Below, in pieces: positions 1-6,963 of a DNA stretch of 17,270 nt. Every line of letters begins with the position of its first letter. Position 1 is the stretch's first letter. The translations under genes were made by a program, and so were the position numbers. Source of the stretch: Clostridiales bacterium UBA3705. GTDB taxonomy: Bacteria; Bacillota_A; Clostridia; Oscillospirales; Oscillospiraceae. The stretch lies in contig DFIE01000041.1 of NCBI GenBank assembly GCA_002372735.1, positions 1-17,270 of the forward strand, read 5' to 3'. The notes below the pieces were generated by a model, which did no database searches, was not told the origin of the DNA, and saw nothing but the letters and a program-made list of their open reading frames with translations.

Positions 1-931
1 CGTAGGTGTCCAGCTCGTTGAAGAAAGACACCCGCAGGGCGAGATAGGTGTTGACAAAGAGCTTGGTGGCCTCCGCCTCGGTAAAGCCCATAAACAGGGT
101 GGGAATCCCGGTGGCAATGGCCCCCTGCTGCAGCAGGGCGGCAAAGCGTTCGGCGGCGGCCTTTGTTTTCTCGTCACAGCCTACGATGATCCGGCTGGGG
201 TAGAGATTGTCATACAGGGCCATAGACTCCCGCAAAAACTCCGGGCTGAAGATCAGATTGTCCGCCCCCAGCGCCTTCCGGGTCTTTTCGGTATAGCCCA
301 CGGGCACCGTGGATTTGATGACGATTACAGGCGGCTGGGCCCGGTGTGCGGTGCTTGCCAGAATCAGGCGGAGAACGGCGTTCACCGCGGAGCAGTCAAA
401 GTAATTGGTCTTGGGGTCGTAATTGGTGGGCACGGCCACAATCACAAACTCGGCGTCCCGGTACGCGGCCTCGCCGTCTGTGGTGGCGGTAAGGCGCAGG
501 GTGCGCTCCCCGGCCCTGGCCTGGGCCATGTACTGCTCGATATATTCGTCCTGGATGGGGGGGACCATACGGTTCACGGCATCCACCTTTTCCGGCACGA
601 TGTCCACGGCAGTAACCTGGTTGTGCTGGGCCAGCAGCACCGCCAGGGAGAGCCCCACATACCCCAGCCCTGCCACGGCAATGCGGCAGGACGGCAGGGG
701 GGCGGGGGCCTGGGCCGGAGTATCCTGGAACAGGTCCGCGGGGTCAAACTCCAGCACCCGGGCCAGGGCCTGGAGCTGTTCAATGGAAGGGGTGCAGCGC
801 CGGGTTTCCAGCCGGCTGAGCACCGAGCGGTTGATGCCCGTGCGGGACGAGAGCTTTGCCTGGGTCAGCCCCAATGCCTTGCGCCGGGCAAGGATCATCT
901 GCGCCAGGCGCTCGGAGGAAAACTGTTTCAT
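1..931 (-). CDS. XRE helix-turn-helix domain fused to UDP-glucose 6-dehydrogenase (3' end outside window)
   Basis: Partial gene; 310 codons are visible and the C-terminus lies beyond base 1. Residues about 5-68 form an XRE/Cro-type helix-turn-helix (LTQAKLSSRTGINRSVLSRLE, split here as LTQAKLSSRTG at 22-32 and INRSVLSRLE at 33-42). After a short Ala/Pro linker (about 71-80), a nucleotide-sugar dehydrogenase starts without any frame break: Rossmann GLGYVG at 88-93, VPTNYD at 168-172, STVPVG at 207-212, SPEFLRES at 229-236, and the active-site helix with K290 and N294. UGD oxidises UDP-glucose to UDP-glucuronate with two NAD+, feeding capsule or other polysaccharide synthesis; the catalytic Cys region is off the window. 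The start at 931 has AGGGAG about 10 nt upstream and is the only start that includes the whole HTH. Enzyme assignment is firm. A DNA-binding, autoregulatory role is inferred from the HTH and from the repeats at the promoter. A related dehydrogenase acting on another UDP-sugar is possible. Confidence 0.9.
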   Translation of the reverse strand, partial: MKQFSSERLAQMILARRKALGLTQAKLSSRTGINRSVLSRLETRRCTPSIEQLQALARVLEFDPADLFQDTPAQAPAPLPSCRIAVAGLGYVGLSLAVLLAQHNQVTAVDIVPEKVDAVNRMVPPIQDEYIEQYMAQARAGERTLRLTATTDGEAAYRDAEFVIVAVPTNYDPKTNYFDCSAVNAVLRLILASTAHRAQPPVIVIKSTVPVGYTEKTRKALGADNLIFSPEFLRESMALYDNLYPSRIIVGCDEKTKAAAERFAALLQQGAIATGIPTLFMGFTEAEATKLFVNTYLALRVSFFNELDTY

Positions 932-974
932 ATCCGGATTTCTCCCTGAACGATGAATTGTGATATAGAATCAC

Positions 975-995
975 ACGGTCATTCGACCGTACGGT
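975..995. promoter_or_regulatory. Operator-like cluster of three ACGGT half-sites
   Basis: ACGGTC (975-980) and GACCGT (985-990) form a perfect 6-bp inverted repeat around ATTC. GACCGT runs directly into a third half-site, so 986-995 (ACCGTACGGT) is itself a 10-bp perfect palindrome. The cluster covers the predicted transcription start of the HTH-UGD gene, where a bound repressor would block RNA polymerase. The natural candidate ligand is the XRE domain of that same protein; this is inference. Confidence 0.5.
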
Positions 996-998
996 GTT

Positions 999-1028
999 AT
1001 CATACCAGACAGGCCGGTATTTCGTCAA
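999..1028 (-). promoter_or_regulatory. Promoter of the HTH-UGD gene
   Basis: On the minus strand a -35 box TTGACG (1023-1028) and a -10 box TATGAT (999-1004) are separated by 18 bp. The predicted start of transcription falls near 992, about 60 nt before the ATG at 931. The start point overlaps the ACGGT half-site cluster at 975-995. Called from sequence match only. Confidence 0.65.
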
Positions 1029-1073
1029 TGCTAAAATTCAAAAACAGCCTTTCCGGTGGAAAAAAGAACAGGC

Positions 1074-1092
1074 TTGTGACAGCTCGTCACAA
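1074..1092. promoter_or_regulatory. Perfect dyad TTGTGAC-N5-GTCACAA in the divergent spacer
   Basis: Two 7-bp perfect arms (1074-1080 and 1086-1092) flank AGCTC, and outer bases GGC (1071-1073) and GCC (after a 2-nt bulge) extend the symmetry. It resembles the TGTGA-N6-TCACA site of the CRP/FNR family but has 7 bases between the pentamers. It lies about 90 bp upstream of the predicted HTH-UGD start and about 135 bp upstream of the predicted pepD start. It has no good T-tract, so an operator is more likely than a terminator. The rest of the 932-1244 spacer holds the two divergent promoters and nothing else recognised. Confidence 0.35.
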
Positions 1093-1185
1093 AAGCCAAT
1101 TTTCTCAGTCCTGCCCGATCACAGGAAAAGCGGCTGCACCGCCCGGGTCCCGGCAGAAAGAATCCGGAAAAAAACGGGAAATCCA

Positions 1186-1214
1186 TGGACTTTTGGAGGG
1201 GAGTGTGATAAAAT
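1186..1214 (+). promoter_or_regulatory. Promoter of the pepD-MATE-ABC unit
   Basis: A -35 box TGGACT (1186-1191, 4 of 6 matches) and a -10 box TAAAAT (1209-1214) are spaced by 17 bp, with TGTGA just upstream of the -10. A strong AAGGAGGG ribosome site follows at 1230-1237, 7 nt before the ATG at 1245. Confidence 0.55.
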
Positions 1215-1244
1215 AATTCAGAATAACCCAAGGAGGGAGATACT

Positions 1245-2693
1245 ATGGAAAAACGAGTGTTAGAAGGTCTCAAGCCCCAGCGGGCGTTGTATTATTTTGA
1301 AGAGCTGTGCAAGATTCCCCACGGCTCCAGAAACACCAAGCAGATCAGCGACTATCTGGCGGCCTTTGCCCGGGAGCGGAATCTGCGCTATGTGCAGGAC
1401 GAGGTGAACAACGTCATCATCTTTAAGCCCGGCACCCCGGGCTATGAGCACCACCCGGCGGTGATTCTCCAGGGCCACATGGACATGGTGGCCGAGAAAA
1501 CCAAAGACAGCCCCATCGACTTCACCAAGGACGGGCTGGACCTGCGCACCGACGGAGAGTACATCTGGGCCGAGGGCACCACCCTGGGCGGCGACGACGG
1601 CATTGCCGTGGCCTATGCCCTGGCGATTCTGGAATCTGACGAAATTCCCCATCCGCCCCTGGAGTGCGTGTTCACCGTGGACGAAGAGATCGGCATGGAC
1701 GGCGCCGCCGCCCTGGACACCTCCGTCCTCACCGCCAGAACCTTTATCAACTGCGACTCTGAGGATGAGGGCATCCTCACCGTCAGCTGCGCCGGCGGCG
1801 CCACCTCCGGCCTGCACCTGCCCATCAAGATCGAAAAGGCCGAGGGCAAGGGCATCCACATCTATGTAGACGGGCTGCTGGGCGGTCACAGCGGCCAGGA
1901 GATCAACAAGGGCCGGGCCAACAGCAACAAGCTCATGGGGGCCCTGCTGGATCGGCTGCTGCGGCAGCTGCCCTACCGGCTGGTCTACGTCCGGGGCGGG
2001 CAGAAGGACAATGCCATCCCCAGATACACCATGGCCAAGGTGATTGTGGCCGAAAACCGTCTGACTGACGCCCTGGCTGCCATCGATGAGATCAGCAAGG
2101 CGCTGCTCGCCGAGCTGCCCGAGCAGGAGCTCAAGGCCCGGATTGACCGGGAGACCTGTGTCTGCCGGGGCAGAGCCATGAGCATTGCCTCCACCCGCAA
2201 GGTGGTGGGCCTGCTGAAGGACGTGCCCAACGGCGTGCAGGCCATGAGCACCGACATCCCCGGCCTTGTGCAGACGTCTCTGAACCTGGGTATTCTGAAA
2301 ACCGAGGACGCAACCGTCAGCATGACCTTCTCCGTCCGCTCCAGCGTCAACACCGAAAAGCGGGCGCTGATTGACCGGCTGCGTGCCGCGGGGGAGAAGT
2401 ATGGCGCCGCCTACACCGAGGCCGGCGAATACCCCGCCTGGGAGTACCGCAAGAATTCCCCCCTGCGCAGCCTGATGATCCGCACCTTTGAGGATCTCTA
2501 CGGCCGCACCCCTGTGGTGGAGGCCATCCATGCCGGCCTGGAGTGCGGTCTGTTTGCCAGCAAGATGCCCGGGCTGGACTGCGTGTCCTTCGGCCCGGAT
2601 ATGCAGGACATCCACACCACCCGAGAGCGGCTGAGCATTGCCTCCGCCGCCCGCACCTGGAACTACCTGCTGGCGGTGCTGGAACGGCTGTAA
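1245..2693 (+). CDS. pepD: Aminoacyl-histidine dipeptidase (PepD-like, peptidase family M20C)
   Basis: A 482-residue cytosolic metallopeptidase, close to the usual length of about 485 for PepD. It hydrolyses Xaa-His and related dipeptides using two metal ions. The M20 ligands and catalytic residues are in order: H78 and D80 in QGHMDM, D117 in LGGDDG, catalytic E147 with ligand E148 in TVDEEIG, D171 in NCDSEDEG, and a C-terminal ligand H457 in DIHTTRE, with H429 in HAGLECG also conserved. The middle section (about 185-390) is the lid/dimerisation domain typical of M20. The start is fixed by a very strong ribosome binding site. It is the first gene of a run with a MATE and an ABC exporter, only 3 nt before the next gene. 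In this family the true substrate may be other small dipeptides; the class is secure, the specificity is not. Confidence 0.93.
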   Translation: MEKRVLEGLKPQRALYYFEELCKIPHGSRNTKQISDYLAAFARERNLRYVQDEVNNVIIFKPGTPGYEHHPAVILQGHMDMVAEKTKDSPIDFTKDGLDLRTDGEYIWAEGTTLGGDDGIAVAYALAILESDEIPHPPLECVFTVDEEIGMDGAAALDTSVLTARTFINCDSEDEGILTVSCAGGATSGLHLPIKIEKAEGKGIHIYVDGLLGGHSGQEINKGRANSNKLMGALLDRLLRQLPYRLVYVRGGQKDNAIPRYTMAKVIVAENRLTDALAAIDEISKALLAELPEQELKARIDRETCVCRGRAMSIASTRKVVGLLKDVPNGVQAMSTDIPGLVQTSLNLGILKTEDATVSMTFSVRSSVNTEKRALIDRLRAAGEKYGAAYTEAGEYPAWEYRKNSPLRSLMIRTFEDLYGRTPVVEAIHAGLECGLFASKMPGLDCVSFGPDMQDIHTTRERLSIASAARTWNYLLAVLERL

Positions 2694-2696
2694 TCC

Positions 2697-4100
2697 ATGC
2701 GGAAGCGTAAATACTTCGGAGACCGCCGGTTTTACCGCATAGCCCTTACCGTGGCCCTGCCCATTATGATCCAAAACGGCATTACCAATTTTGTGGGTAT
2801 GCTGGATAATATCATGGTGGGCAGGATCGGCACGGTGGAGATGACCGGCGTCTCCATCGCCAACACCCTGGTGTTTATTTTCAACCTGGCGGTGTTCGGG
2901 GCGGTGTCCGGGGCGGGGATCTTTGGCGCCCAGTTTTACGGCAAGGGCGATGAAGAGGGGGTGCGCTATGCCTTCCGCTTCAAGCTGATGGCCTGCGCCC
3001 TGCTGACCGGCCTGGGCTGCTTTGTCTTTCTCCGCTTCGGCCCGGCGCTGATCCGGCTGTATCTCACCGGCGAGGGGGACGTGGCGGACATCGAGGGCAG
3101 CCTGCAGGCGGGCTACAGCTACCTGAAGCTGATGCTTATCGGTTTCCCGGCCTTTGTACTGGTGCAGTGTTACGCCGGCACCCTGCGGGAATCCGGCTCC
3201 ACAGTGCTGCCCATGAGCGCCGGCATCATTGCCGTGGTGGTCAACTTTGTGTGTAACTGGCTTCTGATCTTCGGCCACCTAGGCCTGCCCCGGCTGGGGG
3301 CAGACGGCGCCGCCATTGCCACGGTGATCTCCCGGTATGTGGAGCTGGCCATTGTGGTGATCTTTACCCACAGCCGGGTGGACCGGCACCCCTTTTTCCG
3401 GGGCGCCTACCGCAGCCTGTACGTGCCTGCCGCCCTGGCCTGGAAAATCCTGGGCAAGGGCATGCCCCTCATTCTCAACGAGACCCTGTGGGCCCTGGGC
3501 CAGGCTCTGCTGGTGCAGTGCTACTCCATCCGCAGCTATGACGTAGTGGCCGCCACCAACATCTCCTTCACTCTGGGCAACGTGTGCAACATCGCCTTTC
3601 TTGCCATGGGCAACGCCATTGGCATCCTGGTGGGCCAGCAGCTGGGGGCAGGGAAGGTGGAACAGGCCAAGGACACCGACCGCAAGCTCATTGTGTTCTC
3701 TGAGCTCACCTGTCTGCTCTTCGGCTCTGTGATGGTGGCCCTGGCCTGGGTGTTCCCCGGGATCTACAACACCAACGACCACGTCCGCGCCCTGGCCACC
3801 AGCTTTATTCTCATCAGCGCCGGGTTTATGCCTGTGCACTCCTACTCCAACGCCGCATATTTCACCCTGCGTTCCGGGGGCAAGACCTTTGTCACCTTTT
3901 TGTTTGACAGCGTGTTTGCCTGCCTGGTGGTGGCCCCGGTGGCCTACTGCCTGTCCCGGTTCACCGCCATGCCCATTGTGCTGCTCTACTTCTGCTGCCA
4001 GAGTCTGGAGCTGATCAAGTGCGTGGTGGGCTTTTTCATGATCCGCAGCGGGGTCTGGATCCAAAATATCGTAAAGGACGAAACCGTATATGAAGCCTGA
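2697..4100 (+). CDS. MATE family efflux transporter
   Basis: A 467-residue integral membrane protein with the length and hydrophobic pattern of the 12-helix MATE (NorM/DinF) family, which exports cationic drugs or metabolites in exchange for Na+ or H+. The conserved first-helix region LPIMIQNGITNFVGMLDNIM (21-40, with D37) and the following VGRIGT are typical. A second repeat begins near residue 240 (ILGKGMPLILNETLWALGQA), matching the two-bundle symmetry of the fold. It starts 3 nt after pepD with only a weak ribosome site (GGAACGG), which suggests translational coupling, and its 3' end overlaps the ABC gene by 11 nt. The substrate cannot be told from sequence. Confidence 0.92.
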   Translation: MRKRKYFGDRRFYRIALTVALPIMIQNGITNFVGMLDNIMVGRIGTVEMTGVSIANTLVFIFNLAVFGAVSGAGIFGAQFYGKGDEEGVRYAFRFKLMACALLTGLGCFVFLRFGPALIRLYLTGEGDVADIEGSLQAGYSYLKLMLIGFPAFVLVQCYAGTLRESGSTVLPMSAGIIAVVVNFVCNWLLIFGHLGLPRLGADGAAIATVISRYVELAIVVIFTHSRVDRHPFFRGAYRSLYVPAALAWKILGKGMPLILNETLWALGQALLVQCYSIRSYDVVAATNISFTLGNVCNIAFLAMGNAIGILVGQQLGAGKVEQAKDTDRKLIVFSELTCLLFGSVMVALAWVFPGIYNTNDHVRALATSFILISAGFMPVHSYSNAAYFTLRSGGKTFVTFLFDSVFACLVVAPVAYCLSRFTAMPIVLLYFCCQSLELIKCVVGFFMIRSGVWIQNIVKDETVYEA

Positions 4101-5838
4101 GGATTATCGGCACAAATCCCTGCTTGGGATTTTTCTGAGTTACTTTAAGCCTCACCGCAAGCTTTTCCTGCTGGACATGCTGTGTGCCATCACAGTCTCC
4201 TGCATTGACCTGGCCTTCCCTCTGGCCACCCGCCACGCCCTGTACCAGCTGCTGCCCAACAACCGCTACCAGCCCTTCTTTGTGCTCATGGCGGCCCTGC
4301 TGGCGGCGTATCTGCTGCGCTCGTTTTTGCAGTTTGTCATCGCCTACTGGGGCCACACCTTCGGTATCCGGGTGGAGGCGGACATCCGGCGGGATCTGTT
4401 CCGGCACCTGCAGGAGCTCTCTTTTGAGTACTATGACCGCAACCGCACCGGCCAGCTGATGAGCCGGCTCACCTCCGATCTGTTTGAAATCACCGAGCTG
4501 GCCCACCATGGCCCGGAGGATCTGATTACCTCTCTGTTCACCGTCATCGGCGCCATGATTATCATGTTCTCCGTCCAGTGGAAGCTGGCGCTGGTGGTGT
4601 GCCTGATGTTCCCGGTGTGCCTGTCGCTGGTGATTTTCCGGCGCAGAAAGATGGGCAGGGTCTCCCGGATGGTGAAGCAGCGCACCGCCGGCATCAATGC
4701 CGACATTGAGTCGTCCCTGTCCGGCTTCCGCACCGCCAAGGCCTTTGCCAACGAGGACGCGGAGCTGCACAAGTTTGAGCTGTCCAACGACCGGTTCAAG
4801 GTTTCCAAGCGGGAGTTCCACAAGGAGATGGGCATTTTCCACGCCACCATGGAGTTCTTCACCTCCATTCTCCACGTGGTGGTCATTGCCCTGGGCGGCT
4901 ATCTGATCATGCGGGGCCAGATGGACTACCGGGACATCATCACCTTCTCCTTGTACATTGCCACCTTTGTCAACCCCATCCGCAAGATGGCCACCCTTTC
5001 CGAGATGCTGGCCAACGGCTTTGCCGGCCTGCGCCGCTTTGCCGAGATCATGCGCACCGATCCCACCATCCAGGACAGCCCCGATGCCCGGGACCTGGGC
5101 AAGGTACGGGGCGAGATCCGGGTGGAGGACGTGAGCTTCTCCTACGACGTGGACCTGCCGGTGCTGCACCATGTGGACCTGAACATCCGGGCAGGGGAGA
5201 CCGTAGCCATTGTGGGGCCCTCCGGCGGGGGCAAGACCACCCTGTGCCAGCTGATCCCCCGGTTCTACGAGGTCTCCGGCGGCCGGATTCTCATTGACGG
5301 CAGCTGCATCCGGGACGTGACCCAGCGCTCCCTGCGGGAGAACATCGGCATTGTGCAGCAGGACGTGTTCCTCTTTGCCGATACCGTGCTGGAGAACATC
5401 CGCTACGGCAAGCCCGACGCCACCATGGAGGAGGTTATCGAGGCGGCTAAGCGGGCGGAGATCTACGAGGACATCCTGCAGATGCCCGAAGGCTTTGACA
5501 CCTATGTGGGCGAGCGGGGCACCCTGCTCTCCGGCGGGCAGAAGCAGCGAATTTCCATTGCCCGGATCTTCCTGAAAAATCCGCCCATTCTGATCCTGGA
5601 CGAGGCCACCTCGGCCCTGGACTCCATCACCGAGGCAAAGATCCAGCGGGCCTTTGACGAGCTGGCTAAGGGCCGCACCACCCTGATCATTGCCCACCGG
5701 CTCTCCACCATCCACGCGGCCGACCGGGTAGTGGTGATCAGCGAGGGCAAAATCCAGGAGCAGGGCAGCCGGGCAGAGCTTTTGCAGAAGCATGGCGTGT
5801 TTTATCAGCTCTATGAGACCCAAAACGGAAAGTATTGA
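4090..5838 (+). CDS. ABC exporter half-transporter (membrane domain fused to ATPase)
   Basis: A 582-residue type IV (exporter) half-transporter that should work as a homodimer in the membrane. The six-helix transmembrane domain occupies about 15-310. The ATPase domain carries Walker A GPSGGGKT (376-383), Q-loop Q424, signature LSGGQ (480-484), Walker B LILDE with catalytic E505, D-loop SALD, and switch H536 in IIAHR. All residues needed for ATP hydrolysis are present. The start overlaps the MATE gene by 11 nt in another frame, with AAGGA about 11 nt upstream, so the two exporters are translated together. Family members export lipids, drugs or peptides; the single-gene layout fits a homodimer rather than a paired heterodimer. 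Substrate unknown. Confidence 0.94.
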   Translation: MKPEDYRHKSLLGIFLSYFKPHRKLFLLDMLCAITVSCIDLAFPLATRHALYQLLPNNRYQPFFVLMAALLAAYLLRSFLQFVIAYWGHTFGIRVEADIRRDLFRHLQELSFEYYDRNRTGQLMSRLTSDLFEITELAHHGPEDLITSLFTVIGAMIIMFSVQWKLALVVCLMFPVCLSLVIFRRRKMGRVSRMVKQRTAGINADIESSLSGFRTAKAFANEDAELHKFELSNDRFKVSKREFHKEMGIFHATMEFFTSILHVVVIALGGYLIMRGQMDYRDIITFSLYIATFVNPIRKMATLSEMLANGFAGLRRFAEIMRTDPTIQDSPDARDLGKVRGEIRVEDVSFSYDVDLPVLHHVDLNIRAGETVAIVGPSGGGKTTLCQLIPRFYEVSGGRILIDGSCIRDVTQRSLRENIGIVQQDVFLFADTVLENIRYGKPDATMEEVIEAAKRAEIYEDILQMPEGFDTYVGERGTLLSGGQKQRISIARIFLKNPPILILDEATSALDSITEAKIQRAFDELAKGRTTLIIAHRLSTIHAADRVVVISEGKIQEQGSRAELLQKHGVFYQLYETQNGKY

Positions 5839-5867
5839 TTGCTTTTTCTGCCGTTCTCTGCTATAAT
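5839..5867 (+). promoter_or_regulatory. Promoter of the NahK-ROK-nagA operon
   Basis: A -35 box TTGCTT (5839-5844) and a consensus -10 box TATAAT (5862-5867) are spaced by 17 bp, with TG one base upstream of the -10 (extended -10). The -35 begins one base after the ABC exporter stop codon, so the amino-sugar genes can be transcribed separately from the exporters. No terminator is seen between the two units, so readthrough is also possible. Confidence 0.7.
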
Positions 5868-5897
5868 ATATCAGATATTACAATTCAGGAGGCGCCT

Positions 5898-6959
5898 ATG
5901 GAACAGGCCATCAGACATTTCCAGATTCAGGGACGTCCCGTCCACTGCAAAAACTTCGGCCACGGCCAGATTAACTATACCTTCCTCATCACCACCGATA
6001 TTGACAAGCAGTATATCCTGCAGCGCATTAACACCCACGTGTTCAAGCGGCCGGTGGAGCTGATGCAAAACGTCATCTCTGTTACAGAGCATATCCGCAC
6101 CAAGGTGGACAACCCCAACCAGGTGCTGAAGTTCATCAAGGCCCAGGACGGCAACTACTACTACAAAGACAATCTCCGCCGGCACTGGCGGTGCTACGAG
6201 TTCGTCGGCGGCTTCTGCCTGGAGGCGCCGGAGTCTGACGAGGACTTCTACGAGAGCGCCGTGGCCTTTGGCCGCTTCCAGGAGCAGCTGGCGGATTTTC
6301 CCGCCGAAACCCTCCACGAGACCATTCCCAATTTCCACAACACCCCCGACCGTTACCGCAAGCTGAAAATCGCCATGGACGAGGACGCCTGCGACCGGCT
6401 GCAGTATGTGCAAAAGGAAATCGACTTCATCATGGAGCGAGAGGAAGAGGCCGGCACCATCCAGCGGATGCTGGAATCCGGTGAGCTTCCCCTGCGGGTC
6501 ACCCACAACGACACCAAGCTGAACAACGTCCTGCTGGATATGAAAACCCGGAAGGCCCTGTGCGTGCTGGACCTTGACACCGTAATGCCGGGCTCCAGCC
6601 TGTTTGACTTTGGCGATTCCATCCGCTTCGGTGCGGCCACCGCCCCCGAGGACGTGCAGGAGCTCAGCAGGATGTCCATTGACCTGCATCTGTTTGAGGT
6701 CTACACCCGGGGCTTCCTGGAGGGTTGCCACACCCTGACCCGGCGCGAAATCGAGCTGCTGCCCCTGGGCGCCAAGATCATCACCCTGGAGCTGGCGGTG
6801 CGCTTCCTCACCGACTATCTTGAGAGCGACCACTACTTCAAAACCCAGTATCCCGACCATAACCTGGTGCGCACCCGCGCCCAGCTGAAGCTGGTGAGCG
6901 AGATGGAAGCCAAATGGTACCAGATGCAGAAAATTGTCAAAAAATATGTGAACAGGTGA
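5898..6959 (+). CDS. NahK-like N-acetylhexosamine 1-kinase (aminoglycoside phosphotransferase fold)
   Basis: A 353-residue cytosolic kinase of the APH/choline-kinase fold, close to the 359 residues of Bifidobacterium NahK, which makes GlcNAc-1-P or GalNAc-1-P from the free sugar and ATP. The N-lobe has GHGQINYTF (21-29) as the nucleotide loop and YILQRIN (39-45). The catalytic loop is HNDTKLNNVL (203-212, base D205), and the metal-binding segment is LDLDTVMPG (224-232, D227), followed by FDFGDSIRFG (236-245). These last two motifs are characteristic of the NahK subgroup. I use the ATG at 5898 because AGGAGG (5887-5892) sits 5 nt before it; a longer reading from 5835 would include the promoter. 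It is 4 nt upstream of the ROK gene and in an operon with nagA, which supports an amino-sugar substrate. A different sugar or sugar alcohol remains possible. Confidence 0.82.
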   Translation: MEQAIRHFQIQGRPVHCKNFGHGQINYTFLITTDIDKQYILQRINTHVFKRPVELMQNVISVTEHIRTKVDNPNQVLKFIKAQDGNYYYKDNLRRHWRCYEFVGGFCLEAPESDEDFYESAVAFGRFQEQLADFPAETLHETIPNFHNTPDRYRKLKIAMDEDACDRLQYVQKEIDFIMEREEEAGTIQRMLESGELPLRVTHNDTKLNNVLLDMKTRKALCVLDLDTVMPGSSLFDFGDSIRFGAATAPEDVQELSRMSIDLHLFEVYTRGFLEGCHTLTRREIELLPLGAKIITLELAVRFLTDYLESDHYFKTQYPDHNLVRTRAQLKLVSEMEAKWYQMQKIVKKYVNR

Positions 6960-6963
6960 GCGT

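Noticed and set aside
344..956. Plus-strand frames across the first kilobase
   Set aside because: They oppose the HTH-UGD gene, whose motifs are clear on the minus strand although it has no stop inside the window.
1260..3278. A 672-codon open frame on the minus strand opposite pepD and the MATE gene
   Set aside because: The protein is rich in Gly, His, Gln and Val with no family match, as expected for the complement of GC-rich coding sequence; pepD and MATE on the other strand have full motif sets.
4036..5823. A 595-codon minus-strand frame opposite the ABC exporter
   Set aside because: It is the antisense of a gene with all Walker and signature motifs, and its composition is non-natural.
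5835..5897. A 21-residue upstream extension of the NahK-like kinase
   Set aside because: It would cover the -10 box and the ribosome binding site; NahK proteins begin at the equivalent of the 5898 start.
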